This document shows positions 15,778 to 24,187 of a DNA stretch of 64,000 bases, piece after piece. Position 1 is the first letter of the stretch; each line of letters begins with the position of its first letter. The notes beneath the pieces are model-generated. The model was not told the DNA's origin. It did no database searches and saw only the letters and a list, made by a program, of their open reading frames with translations. The position numbers were made by a program, and so were the translations under genes. Source of the DNA: Holophagales bacterium (GTDB taxonomy: Bacteria; Acidobacteriota; Thermoanaerobaculia; Multivoradales; JAGPDF01); the NCBI GenBank assembly GCA_016699405.1, contig CP064972.1, positions 1,054,001 to 1,118,000 on the forward strand. Reading direction: 5' to 3'.

Positions 15778-17909
15778 GCGACCCGTCCGGGGTCGAGGTC
15801 ATCGTCCCGGTCTACGGTGCGGCCGAGGCGCTGGCCCGCTGTCTTGCCACCTTGGAGCGCCACACCGACGGCGCGCGGCACCGGGTGACGCTCGTGCTCG
15901 ACGGTCCGCAGCCGCCGGCCGTCGAAGCGGCGGTCGCGGCGTTCGGCCGGGCCGAGGTGCGGCGACTTGCGGTGCGCGGGGGATTCGCCGCCGCGGTCAA
16001 CGACGGCATCGCGGCGACGCGGCCTGCCCGTCGCGACATCGTGCTGCTCAACGCCGACACGCAGGTGGCCGCCGGCTGGCTCGACGGGCTCGCGCAAGCC
16101 GCGGCGAGCGGCCCGCGTGTCGCGACGGTGACGCCGCTGACGAATGCCGGCACGATCGCCTCGGTGCCGCGCTGGCTCGAAGAGAACACCCTTCCGGCAG
16201 GCTACGACGTCGATCGCTTCGCCGCCTTGGTGGCGCGGGTCTCGCGGCGGCTCTACCCGCGACTGCCGACCGGGGTCGGACACTGCCTCTGGCTGCGCCG
16301 CACGGCGCTCGAGGAGGTGGGAGGGTTCGACGAAGCGACCTGGGGACTCGGCTACGGCGAGGAGACCGATCTCTGCCTCCGCCTGGCCGCGCAAGGCTGG
16401 GAGAACGTCCTCGACGATGCGACCTTCATCTTCCACGAGGGTCAGGCGAGCTTCGGAGCGGAACGCGGGCGCCGCGTCCGGCGGGCGGAGCGTCGGTTGC
16501 GTCGCCGCCATCCCGGATTCTGGCGGGACCTCGCCGCCTTCCTCGCCGCCGACCCGTTGGCGGAGGCGCGCACGCCGCTGCTGGCCGCGTTGGCCGCGGC
16601 GGCCAACGCGCGGACGGGAGCGTCGGGTCCGGCCCTCGAGCCGGTGGCACACGTGGTCCACGGCTGGCCACCCTGGAGCCAGGCGGGGACCGAGATCTAT
16701 GCGGCTCGGCTCGTCGCCTGGCAGACCTCTCGAGGGCGGCCGGTCTCGGTGTACGCGCGCCTGGCCGACGAAATGCGCTCCGACGGCGCGGTGCGCGAAC
16801 GGCTCGAAGGGGCGGTGCGCGTCCATTTGCGGGTCAACAACTTCCGCAGTCGCCACCCGCTCGTTCGCAATGCCCTGAGCGATCCGCGGGGCGAGCGCGA
16901 TTTCGCGCGCTTTCTCGCCGCGGAGCGACCGGCGATCGTTCACCTGCATCATCTCGCCGGGCACGGGCTGGGGCTGGCGCGCGTCGCGGCGCGCTCGGGG
17001 GCGGCGGTGGTCTGGCAGTTGCAGGACTGGTGGGGTCTCTGCGCGCGGGCCAACCTGCTCGACCGCGCCCGGCGGCTCTGTCCAGGGCCTGCGCCGGGGC
17101 GCTGCGCCGCCTGCCTGCAGCTGACCGCCCTGCCGCCGGCGCCGCTGCTCAACCGGCTCCTCTTCGCCCTGCGTCGTGAGCTGGTGCGTCGAGCGATGCG
17201 CCGGGCGAGCGGATTCGTCGCCGGATCGACCGCGGTCGTCGAATCGTATCGGCGCAGCGGCCTGCTCCCCGCGGGGGTTCCGGTCTGGGTGCTCGACTAC
17301 GGAGTGCCGCCCCCGGGGCCGACGCATGCACCGCCGCGGCACCGCGAGCCGGGGTGGCCGCTGGTCGTCGGCTTCCTCGGTTCCCTGCTGCCCCACAAGG
17401 GGGCGCATCTTCTCGCTGCCGCGGCGGCGTCCCTGCCGCCCGGATCGGTCGAGCTTCGACTCTGGGGCGACGCGAGCGTCGATCCCGCCTACGTCGACGA
17501 GGTCCGACGTGCCGCCGGGGAGACCCGCCTCGAGCTGCGCGAGCGTTTTCCGGAAGACGAGCGCGACGCAGCATTCGCCGGGATCGACCTCCTGGCCGTG
17601 CCCTCTCTGGGTCTCGAGTCCTACGGCATCGCCGCGCGCGAGGCCCTGGTGCGGGGGATTCCGGTGCTCGCATCGTCACGCGGCGCGCTCGCCGAGCTGT
17701 TCGGCGGCGCGCGCGAAGGGCGGGGAGCGCTCTTCGACCCAGAGCGGCCGGGGGAGCTCGTCGAGCTCCTCGGAAGCGCCGTCCGCGATCCCGGTCGGCT
17801 CGCCCGCTGGCGGGAGGCCCCGGCGCTCGTCGGCTCGAGCGAAGGCCACGCGGCGTGCATCGACGCCCTCTACCAGGAGCTCCTGGCGCGGCGCGCCGCA
17901 GCCAGTTGA
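15774..17909 (+). CDS. two-domain glycosyltransferase: N-terminal GT2 and C-terminal GT4
   Basis: 711 residues from the GTG at 15774, which overlaps the previous stop (GTGA), so translation is coupled. The GT2 domain (about 1-235) starts VEVIVPVYGAAEALARCL and has the donor/metal motif LLNADTQV and ETDLCLR, like rhamnosyltransferases. The GT4 domain (about 290-700) begins HVVHGWPPWSQAGTEIYA, has FLGSLLPHKGAHLL, and EX7E as ESYGIAARE. Like its neighbour it joins an inverting and a retaining transferase in one chain, as seen in capsule and O-antigen synthesis clusters. The acceptor is unknown. Confidence 0.86.
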   Translation: MSDPSGVEVIVPVYGAAEALARCLATLERHTDGARHRVTLVLDGPQPPAVEAAVAAFGRAEVRRLAVRGGFAAAVNDGIAATRPARRDIVLLNADTQVAAGWLDGLAQAAASGPRVATVTPLTNAGTIASVPRWLEENTLPAGYDVDRFAALVARVSRRLYPRLPTGVGHCLWLRRTALEEVGGFDEATWGLGYGEETDLCLRLAAQGWENVLDDATFIFHEGQASFGAERGRRVRRAERRLRRRHPGFWRDLAAFLAADPLAEARTPLLAALAAAANARTGASGPALEPVAHVVHGWPPWSQAGTEIYAARLVAWQTSRGRPVSVYARLADEMRSDGAVRERLEGAVRVHLRVNNFRSRHPLVRNALSDPRGERDFARFLAAERPAIVHLHHLAGHGLGLARVAARSGAAVVWQLQDWWGLCARANLLDRARRLCPGPAPGRCAACLQLTALPPAPLLNRLLFALRRELVRRAMRRASGFVAGSTAVVESYRRSGLLPAGVPVWVLDYGVPPPGPTHAPPRHREPGWPLVVGFLGSLLPHKGAHLLAAAAASLPPGSVELRLWGDASVDPAYVDEVRRAAGETRLELRERFPEDERDAAFAGIDLLAVPSLGLESYGIAAREALVRGIPVLASSRGALAELFGGAREGRGALFDPERPGELVELLGSAVRDPGRLARWREAPALVGSSEGHAACIDALYQELLARRAAAS

Positions 17910-17914
17910 GCGGC

Positions 17915-17978
17915 GCGACCGATTCGGTCAAACTGCCCCGGCGCCTGGTTCGACCTCGCCACGAGGCGACCGTCGGCG
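17915..17978 (+). promoter_or_regulatory. structured leader between glycosyltransferase and ABC transporter genes
   Basis: Two foldable elements lie in the 84-base gap. GACCGA-T-TCGGTC (17915-17927) is followed by AAA. A nested element has GGCGCC at 17938-17943 and 17973-17978 enclosing CCTCG-CCA-CGAGG (17952-17964). It could end the glycosyltransferase transcript or regulate the ABC gene. Weak evidence. Confidence 0.3.
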
Positions 17979-17993
17979 CCTGGGAGGTGCGAC

Positions 17994-18896
17994 GTGGAAG
18001 CGACCCTCGAGCTACGCGAGGTCAGGAAGGCGTACGGCGACTTCGTGGCGGTCGAGTCGGTGTCGTTCGCGGTGCCGAAGGGCTCGCTCTACGGCCTGCT
18101 CGGACCGAACGGCGCCGGCAAGACGACGACCATCCGCATGGTGATGGACATCCTCGCTCCGGACCGCGGCGAGGTTCTCTTCTTCGGGCGACCGCGCACG
18201 CGTCAGGACCTGCGGCGTATCGGCTATCTGCCGGAAGAGCGCGGTCTCTACCGCAAGATGACGGTGATCGACCAGCTCGTCTTCCTCGCCGAGATCAACG
18301 GCGTCGCCCGGCGGGAAGCACAGCGTCGTGCCGCCGCCTGGCTCGAGCGACTGGAGCTCGGAGCGTGGGGCAAGGCGAAGATCGAGGCGCTCTCGAAGGG
18401 GATGCAGCAGAAGATCCAGATCGTCGGCGCGCTCGTGCACCAGCCGGAGATCGTCATCCTCGACGAGCCGTTCTCCGGCCTCGATCCGATCAATCAGGGG
18501 ACGCTCAAGGAGGTGCTCTCCGAGCTGCGGGCGGCGGGCACGACGATCCTCTTCTCGACGCACATCATGGAGCACGCCGAGAAGCTCTGCGACCGGATCT
18601 GTCTGATCTCGCGTGGTCGCGTGCTGCTCGAGGGCGAGCTCGCGGCACTCAAGCGCGAGCGCGGCGGCAACGTGTTCCGGCTTTCGGCCATCGGCGACCT
18701 GGCGCGGGCCCGGGCGGTTCCCGGCGTCGTCGAGGTGATCGACGGCCCCGGTGGACAGCGCCTGCTGCTGGCGCCGGAGGCCGATGCCACGGCGGTGCTG
18801 CGCGAGCTGGTGAGCTTCCTCGCGGTGCGTGAGTTCCGCTCCGAGGAGCCGGATCTCGAAACCCTCTTCATCAAGGCGGTGGGCGATGCTTCGTGA
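17994..18896 (+). CDS. ABC transporter ATP-binding protein (ABC-2 exporter, NatA-like)
   Basis: 300 residues from GTG with a good GGGAGGTG ribosome site. Walker A is GPNGAGKTT (37-45), the signature is LSKGMQQKIQ, Walker B is IVILDEPFSGLDP, and the switch histidine is in FSTHIMEHAE. A C-terminal extension of about 80 residues matches the DUF4162-type tail of this subfamily. It drives export by the permease encoded immediately downstream (11-base overlap). The substrate cannot be read from sequence. Neighbouring glycan genes make an envelope substrate possible, but the pair resembles NatAB-type sodium or drug exporters equally well. Confidence 0.92.
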   Translation: MEATLELREVRKAYGDFVAVESVSFAVPKGSLYGLLGPNGAGKTTTIRMVMDILAPDRGEVLFFGRPRTRQDLRRIGYLPEERGLYRKMTVIDQLVFLAEINGVARREAQRRAAAWLERLELGAWGKAKIEALSKGMQQKIQIVGALVHQPEIVILDEPFSGLDPINQGTLKEVLSELRAAGTTILFSTHIMEHAEKLCDRICLISRGRVLLEGELAALKRERGGNVFRLSAIGDLARARAVPGVVEVIDGPGGQRLLLAPEADATAVLRELVSFLAVREFRSEEPDLETLFIKAVGDAS

Positions 18897-20211
18897 CCTG
18901 CAGCTCGGTTCGATCGGTGCGATCGCCCGACGCGAGTACCTCGCTCGGGTGCAGACCAAGGGCTTCTGGATCTCGACCGTCCTGCTGCCTCTCTTCATGG
19001 GAGCGATGGTGTTCGTGCCGAGCCTGGTGGCGTCGAAGGCGCGGGCGACCCATCGGATGGCGGTGGTCGACGAGACCGGCAAGGTCGGCGAAGCCCTTGC
19101 TGCCGCCCTCACCGGCAAGGGACAGAAGAAGTCCGGCAACGAGGGTGTGCTCGAGAAGGCGCGCGAGCAGCCCGAGACGGCGAGCTTCGTGATCGAGCAG
19201 GTCAAGCCGGAGGAGCCGGCGGCGCAGCGCGCCGCGCTCGACCGGCGGGTGCTCGACGGGAAGATCGACTCCTGGATCCGCATCTCGAACGAGGTGCTCG
19301 ACAAGAGTCAGGTCGAGTACCGCGCCGAGAGCGTGTCGAACTTCATCACCCAACGGCGGCTCGAGCGCGTGCTGTCGCAAGTCGTCGGCCGGTATCGGAT
19401 CGAGTCGGCCGGGCTCGACGCCGAGAGGATCGCGGCGATGACCCGGGACGTCGAGCTCGAGACGGTTCGACTGTCGAAGGAGGGCGAGCGTGCGGAGGCC
19501 GGCATCGCCGGCTTCTTCCTCGCCTACTTCCTGTTCTTCCTCTTGTACATGGTGGTGGCCATCTACGGCCAGCAAGTGCTCAACGGCGTGCTGGAGGAGA
19601 AGGCGTCACGCGTCGTCGAGGTCATCGTCGCCGCCGTGCGGCCGTTCGACCTGATGCTCGGCAAGCTCGCCGGCATCGGTCTGGTGGGGCTCACGCAGCT
19701 CGGAATCTGGTTGGCGACGATGGCGGCGTTGACGGCGCCAGGGGTCATCACGGCGATGGCCTGGCTGCCGGGTGGGAAGCTTCCCGAGATCTCGCTCGCC
19801 GTCTTCGGCCACTTCCTCGTGCTCTTCCTGCTCGGCTATTTCTTCTTCGCGACGCTGTACGCGGCGATCGGCGCCGCCACGAACAACATCCAGGAGGCGC
19901 AGCAGTTCGCCGGCGTCGTGGTGATCTTCCTGATCGCTCCGGTGCTCCTCATGGTTCCGGTGATCAACGACCCGGATTCGACGCTCGCCGTGGTGTTGTC
20001 GCTGGTGCCGCCGTTCACGCCGCTGCTCATGATGCTGCGGATCGCGGTGAAGATGCCGCCCGCCTGGCAGATCGCCCTCGGCTACCTGCTCACCTCGGCC
20101 TTTATCGTCGTGCTGGTGTGGGTCTGCGCCCGCGTTTACCGAGTCGGAATCCTCATGTACGGCAAGAAGCCGACCTTCCAGGAGCTCTGGCGCTGGGTGC
20201 GCCACGCCTGA
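18886..20211 (+). CDS. ABC-2 type permease (NatB-like)
   Basis: About 441 residues from the ATG at 18886, which overlaps the end of the ATPase gene. One membrane segment near the N-terminus (about 25-45, after RREYLARVQTKGFWIST) is followed by a large extracytoplasmic domain of about 180 residues. About five membrane segments follow in the C-terminal half, the ABC2_membrane_3 arrangement. ATPase and permease form one transcription unit that ends at a hairpin at 20220. Confidence 0.9.
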   Translation: MLRDLQLGSIGAIARREYLARVQTKGFWISTVLLPLFMGAMVFVPSLVASKARATHRMAVVDETGKVGEALAAALTGKGQKKSGNEGVLEKAREQPETASFVIEQVKPEEPAAQRAALDRRVLDGKIDSWIRISNEVLDKSQVEYRAESVSNFITQRRLERVLSQVVGRYRIESAGLDAERIAAMTRDVELETVRLSKEGERAEAGIAGFFLAYFLFFLLYMVVAIYGQQVLNGVLEEKASRVVEVIVAAVRPFDLMLGKLAGIGLVGLTQLGIWLATMAALTAPGVITAMAWLPGGKLPEISLAVFGHFLVLFLLGYFFFATLYAAIGAATNNIQEAQQFAGVVVIFLIAPVLLMVPVINDPDSTLAVVLSLVPPFTPLLMMLRIAVKMPPAWQIALGYLLTSAFIVVLVWVCARVYRVGILMYGKKPTFQELWRWVRHA

Positions 20212-20219
20212 GACGACAG

Positions 20220-20242
20220 GGGCCCGGCGGGTCGCCGGGCCC
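20220..20242. terminator. terminator hairpin between convergent genes
   Basis: Perfect 10-bp stem GGGCCCGGCG / CGCCGGGCCC with loop GGT, starting 9 bases after the permease stop and 28 bases before the end of the convergent Spy-like gene. There is no T-run, so it may act in both directions or with Rho. Confidence 0.6.
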
Positions 20243-20269
20243 TCGGAATTCCAACCTCGAGCCGCGAAT

Positions 20270-20767
20270 TCAGCGGGCGTGTCCCCGACCGCGGAAGCCA
20301 CCCCTGGGACCGCGCTGGTGGAGCAGCTTCTTCGCCGTGTCGTAGGAGGCCCGCTGTTCGGCCGTGAGCACGGCGGAGAAGTCGGTGTCGAACCGCTCGC
20401 GCGCCGCCTTCACCTGCTGGTGCAGACCATGGTTCGCGACCACCAGGCGGCCGACGGCGGTGGCGTCGGGGTTGGCGCCCTCGAGCAGCGTCTCGATCTG
20501 CTGCTGATTGGTCCGCATCTGCTCGTGGAGCGGGCGGGTCGTGTCGGCCAGGCGGTCGGCGAGCTGCTCGAGCGTCGTGTGCTGCGCGTCGGTGAGCTCG
20601 AGCAGCCGCGTCAGCCGCTCGACGATGCGCTCGCCGAAAGCGCCGCCGGGGCCGCCCGGTCCTCCCGGTCCACCGGGGCCGCCGGGCGGCTGGGCGAAAG
20701 CGGGAGCGGTGAGAATCGCGGCGAGCGCGGCGACGGCGAGGTATGGAACGGGGTTTCTCTTGTTCAT
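20270..20767 (-). CDS. Spy/CpxP-like periplasmic protein
   Basis: 165 residues from ATG 20767, with AGGAGA upstream. The signal peptide ends at about residue 25 (PAFAQ). A low-complexity run of Gly-Gly-Pro repeats (about 26-42) is followed by helices containing two LTxxQ-type motifs, LTDAQ and LTAEQ, which define the Spy/CpxP family of periplasmic chaperones and stress sensors. It ends in a basic Gly/Arg tail (GGFRGRGHAR). Proteins of this family often accompany envelope-stress regulators; none is adjacent here. Confidence 0.8.
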   Translation of the reverse strand: MNKRNPVPYLAVAALAAILTAPAFAQPPGGPGGPGGPGGPGGAFGERIVERLTRLLELTDAQHTTLEQLADRLADTTRPLHEQMRTNQQQIETLLEGANPDATAVGRLVVANHGLHQQVKAARERFDTDFSAVLTAEQRASYDTAKKLLHQRGPRGGFRGRGHAR

Positions 20768-20880
20768 CGCAGGTCTCCTGATCTCGGTCCGTCGGCGGGT
20801 CCGGTTCGGCTCGATTGTCGCACCGGACCCGCCGTCCACGGGAAGAAACCCGCGAGCTCGTCGCTTCCTGCGGCCCGGTC

Positions 20881-22320
20881 CTAGAACATCGACCAGAGGT
20901 ACTGGTTGGTGACTTCGTGGTGGAACTGCACCTCCGAGGTCTTGACCCGCGTGCCGAGGGCCTTCGGACAGCGCTCCGCCTGGGCGAGCTTGAGCTCGGC
21001 GTACTTGCCGTGCACCTCTTCGCCGATCAGCTCGGCCGACCAGCGGCTCGTCTTGAACAGCCGGATCGCGTCGTAGATGTTGTCGGGCAGGAATCGCGTG
21101 CGGGGGCGCTTCGGCTCGCTCTCCTCCTCGGGCAGCGGGCCTTCGAGCCCCGTGCGCAGGAGGGTGTAGATCGCCAGGTAGGGGTTGGCGTCGGGGGCGA
21201 TCGATCGCACCTCGATGCGCGCCGACTTCTCGTTGGCCAGCGGGATGCGCACCATCGAACCACGGTCGATCGCCGAAGCCTTGATCTGGTTGGGCGCCTC
21301 GAAGTGCGGGTCGAGGCGGCGATAGGAGTTCACCGACGAATTGAGGATGAGGCAGAGGTCGTTGGCGCTCTCGAGGATGCGGTGGACGAAGCTCCAGCCG
21401 GCGGTCGAGAGGTTGTCCTGGCCGGCGGCGTCCCAGAACAGGTTCTTGCCGCCGCGCGAGAGCGACATGTTGGTGTGCATGCCGTTGCCGTTGACGCCGG
21501 CGACGGGCTTCGGCAGGAAGCAGGCGGTCATGTCGAGCCGGGCGGCGACCTGCCGCGAGAGCAGCTTGTAGAGCTGCACCTGGTCGGCGGCCACCGTCGC
21601 CTCGGTGTAGCCATAGTTCATCTCGAACTGCGAGGGTGCCACTTCGGGATGGTCCTTCTCGTTGCCGAAGCCCATCGCGCGCTGCACTTCGGCGGCGGTG
21701 TCGATGAACTGACGCAGCGCGTCGCCGGGCAGCGAGTGGTAGTAGCCGCCGGTCGAGATGAACTCGAAGGCGCCGGTCTCGTGGAAGCGGCGCTCGGCGT
21801 CGCGTCCGCGGAAGAGGAACCCCTCGATCTCGTTCGACACGTTGGCCACCGTCCCGTCGGCGCCCCAGAGCGCGGCGCAGTGGTCCTTGAGCCGCACCCG
21901 CATGTCGCCGCGGTACGAGGTCCCGTCACGCTCCTGCACTTCGCCGAAGACCAGGACCTTGCCCGGGCCGAAGATGTCGGAGGGGAGCCAGTAGAACGCC
22001 GGCCAGTCGATCGCCAGCCGCAGATCGCTCTCGGCCTGCTGCGAGAAGCCGCGGATCGACGACCCGTCGAACGTTAGGTTGTCGGCCGACTTGAGCAGGA
22101 ACTTCTTGTCGTAGTCCAGCATGTGGAAACGGCCTTCGAGGTCGGTGAAGACGACGGTCACCGCCTTGATCCGCTTTTCGTCGGCGAGGTACTTCATCCG
22201 GGCCTCGCGCACCTTGCCCGGATCGGTCCGGGAAAGGCGCTCGGCCTTGGCCTCGAGATTGAGCTCTTCGAGGTGGTCGTACGGGATCTCCAGAAAATCG
22301 CGGAGTGGTGGGGTCGTCAT
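20881..22320 (-). CDS. glnA: glutamine synthetase
   Basis: ATP-dependent ligation of ammonia to glutamate. 479 residues from ATG with GAGGAGG just upstream. Conserved sites: TFDGSSIRGF (about 84), the metal/glutamate region SQFEMNYGYTEAT, the substrate loop NGNGMHTNMSLS, the ATP-region SVNSYRRLDPHFEAP, and RIEVRSIAPDANPY. The region that carries the adenylylated tyrosine (NLYDLPP) in the enterobacterial type is shortened and lacks that motif, so covalent control by adenylylation is unlikely. The C-terminus ends in an unusual VTNQYLWSMF. Relatives with similar folds ligate polyamines, so the substrate is likely but not certain. Confidence 0.9.
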   Translation of the reverse strand: MTTPPLRDFLEIPYDHLEELNLEAKAERLSRTDPGKVREARMKYLADEKRIKAVTVVFTDLEGRFHMLDYDKKFLLKSADNLTFDGSSIRGFSQQAESDLRLAIDWPAFYWLPSDIFGPGKVLVFGEVQERDGTSYRGDMRVRLKDHCAALWGADGTVANVSNEIEGFLFRGRDAERRFHETGAFEFISTGGYYHSLPGDALRQFIDTAAEVQRAMGFGNEKDHPEVAPSQFEMNYGYTEATVAADQVQLYKLLSRQVAARLDMTACFLPKPVAGVNGNGMHTNMSLSRGGKNLFWDAAGQDNLSTAGWSFVHRILESANDLCLILNSSVNSYRRLDPHFEAPNQIKASAIDRGSMVRIPLANEKSARIEVRSIAPDANPYLAIYTLLRTGLEGPLPEEESEPKRPRTRFLPDNIYDAIRLFKTSRWSAELIGEEVHGKYAELKLAQAERCPKALGTRVKTSEVQFHHEVTNQYLWSMF

Positions 22321-22467
22321 ATGGCCTCCTCGCGGGTTGGGGTGTTGGATCTGAAGCGGCTGGTTTTAGCGTACCGAGAGGCCATTTTATCTCTAACGCA
22401 TCGTAATGAGTCGAACGGGCCTGTTTTCATCATCCCGATCGACTCGGGTTTCCGCAATGGGGAGGCA

Positions 22468-22485
22468 CTTGACGTAAGCGTCAAG
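22468..22485. promoter_or_regulatory. 18-bp palindromic operator between glnA and merR
   Basis: CTTGACG-TAAG-CGTCAAG is a perfect 7-bp inverted repeat with a 4-base spacer. It lies 58 bases before the MerR-type regulator ATG and 148 bases before glnA (divergent). Size and symmetry fit a MerR-family dimer site, and it resembles the ACGT-centred sites I associate with LiuR-like regulators of acyl-CoA catabolism. The obvious guess is autoregulation of the merR-fad operon. No second copy was found before fadA. Confidence 0.55.
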
Positions 22486-22507
22486 CAAAGGTAGGGTGGG
22501 CGTACAA

Positions 22508-22531
22508 TTGCCGCAATGCGGCTTATTGCCG
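22508..22531. promoter_or_regulatory. GCCGC repeats around the merR start
   Basis: GCCGC-AAT-GCGGC (22510-22522) is a perfect inverted repeat, and ATTGCCGCA occurs twice (about 22507-22515 and 22523-22531). It overlaps an alternative ATG at 22516, which argues for the start at 22543. It could be a second regulator site or a hairpin in the leader. TACAAT at 22503-22508 is a possible -10. Confidence 0.35.
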
Positions 22532-22542
22532 CAGGTGCGAAC

Positions 22543-22968
22543 ATGCCGACGCGCATCGAACCCACGAGGCTGTTCACCATCACCGAGCTTTCCGCCGAGC
22601 TCGGGGTCACGGCGCGTGCCATTCGCTTCTACGAGACGAAGGGCCTCGTCGCACCGCAGCGCGTCGGCGCGAATCGCGCGTACACCTACCGGGACCGGGC
22701 GCGGCTGATGATCATCCTGCGCGGCAAGCGGCTCGGCTTTCCTCTCGCCCTCATCAAGAAGTACCTCGACCTCTACGACGCCGACCCGACCCGACGCGAG
22801 CAGATCGTCCATCTGCTGCGCGGTGCCCGGAAGCGGATCGGCGAGCTCGAAGCCCGGCGCCGCGACCTCGAACAGGCGCTCTCCGAGCTGCGCGACATCG
22901 AAACCCAGACCCTCGACGCCATGGCGCGCATGGGCATCGCGCTGCCGGCGCCGGAAGCCGATTCCTGA
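22543..22968 (+). CDS. MerR-family transcriptional regulator of the fad operon
   Basis: 141 residues from ATG 22543 (150 from an ATG at 22516 that lies inside a palindrome). The N-terminal winged helix-turn-helix is clear: FTITELSAELGVTARAIRFYETKGLVAPQR. It is followed by the MerR wing (YTYRDRARLMIILRGKRLGFPLALIKKYL) and a dimerisation coiled coil (about 85-130). The effector region is short and has no cysteine cluster, so an organic ligand such as an acyl-CoA is more likely than a metal. It precedes fadA by 80 bases in the same direction, fitting LiuR-like control of acyl-CoA catabolism (inference). Confidence 0.85.
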   Translation: MPTRIEPTRLFTITELSAELGVTARAIRFYETKGLVAPQRVGANRAYTYRDRARLMIILRGKRLGFPLALIKKYLDLYDADPTRREQIVHLLRGARKRIGELEARRRDLEQALSELRDIETQTLDAMARMGIALPAPEADS

Positions 22969-23048
22969 CCGTCCGAGCTGCTGATGCGGATGGCCGAGAC
23001 CAAGCGACGCGAGTCGTCACCGCAAACCCGACGGAGGTGGATCTCCCC

Positions 23049-24185
<1,137 letters not shown>

Positions 24186-24187
24186 CC

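Noticed and set aside
20640..20700. Short tandem repeat of GG-CCG-type units in the Spy-like gene as a possible repeat element
   Set aside because: It is a Gly-Gly-Pro coding low-complexity run within the gene and does not recur outside it.
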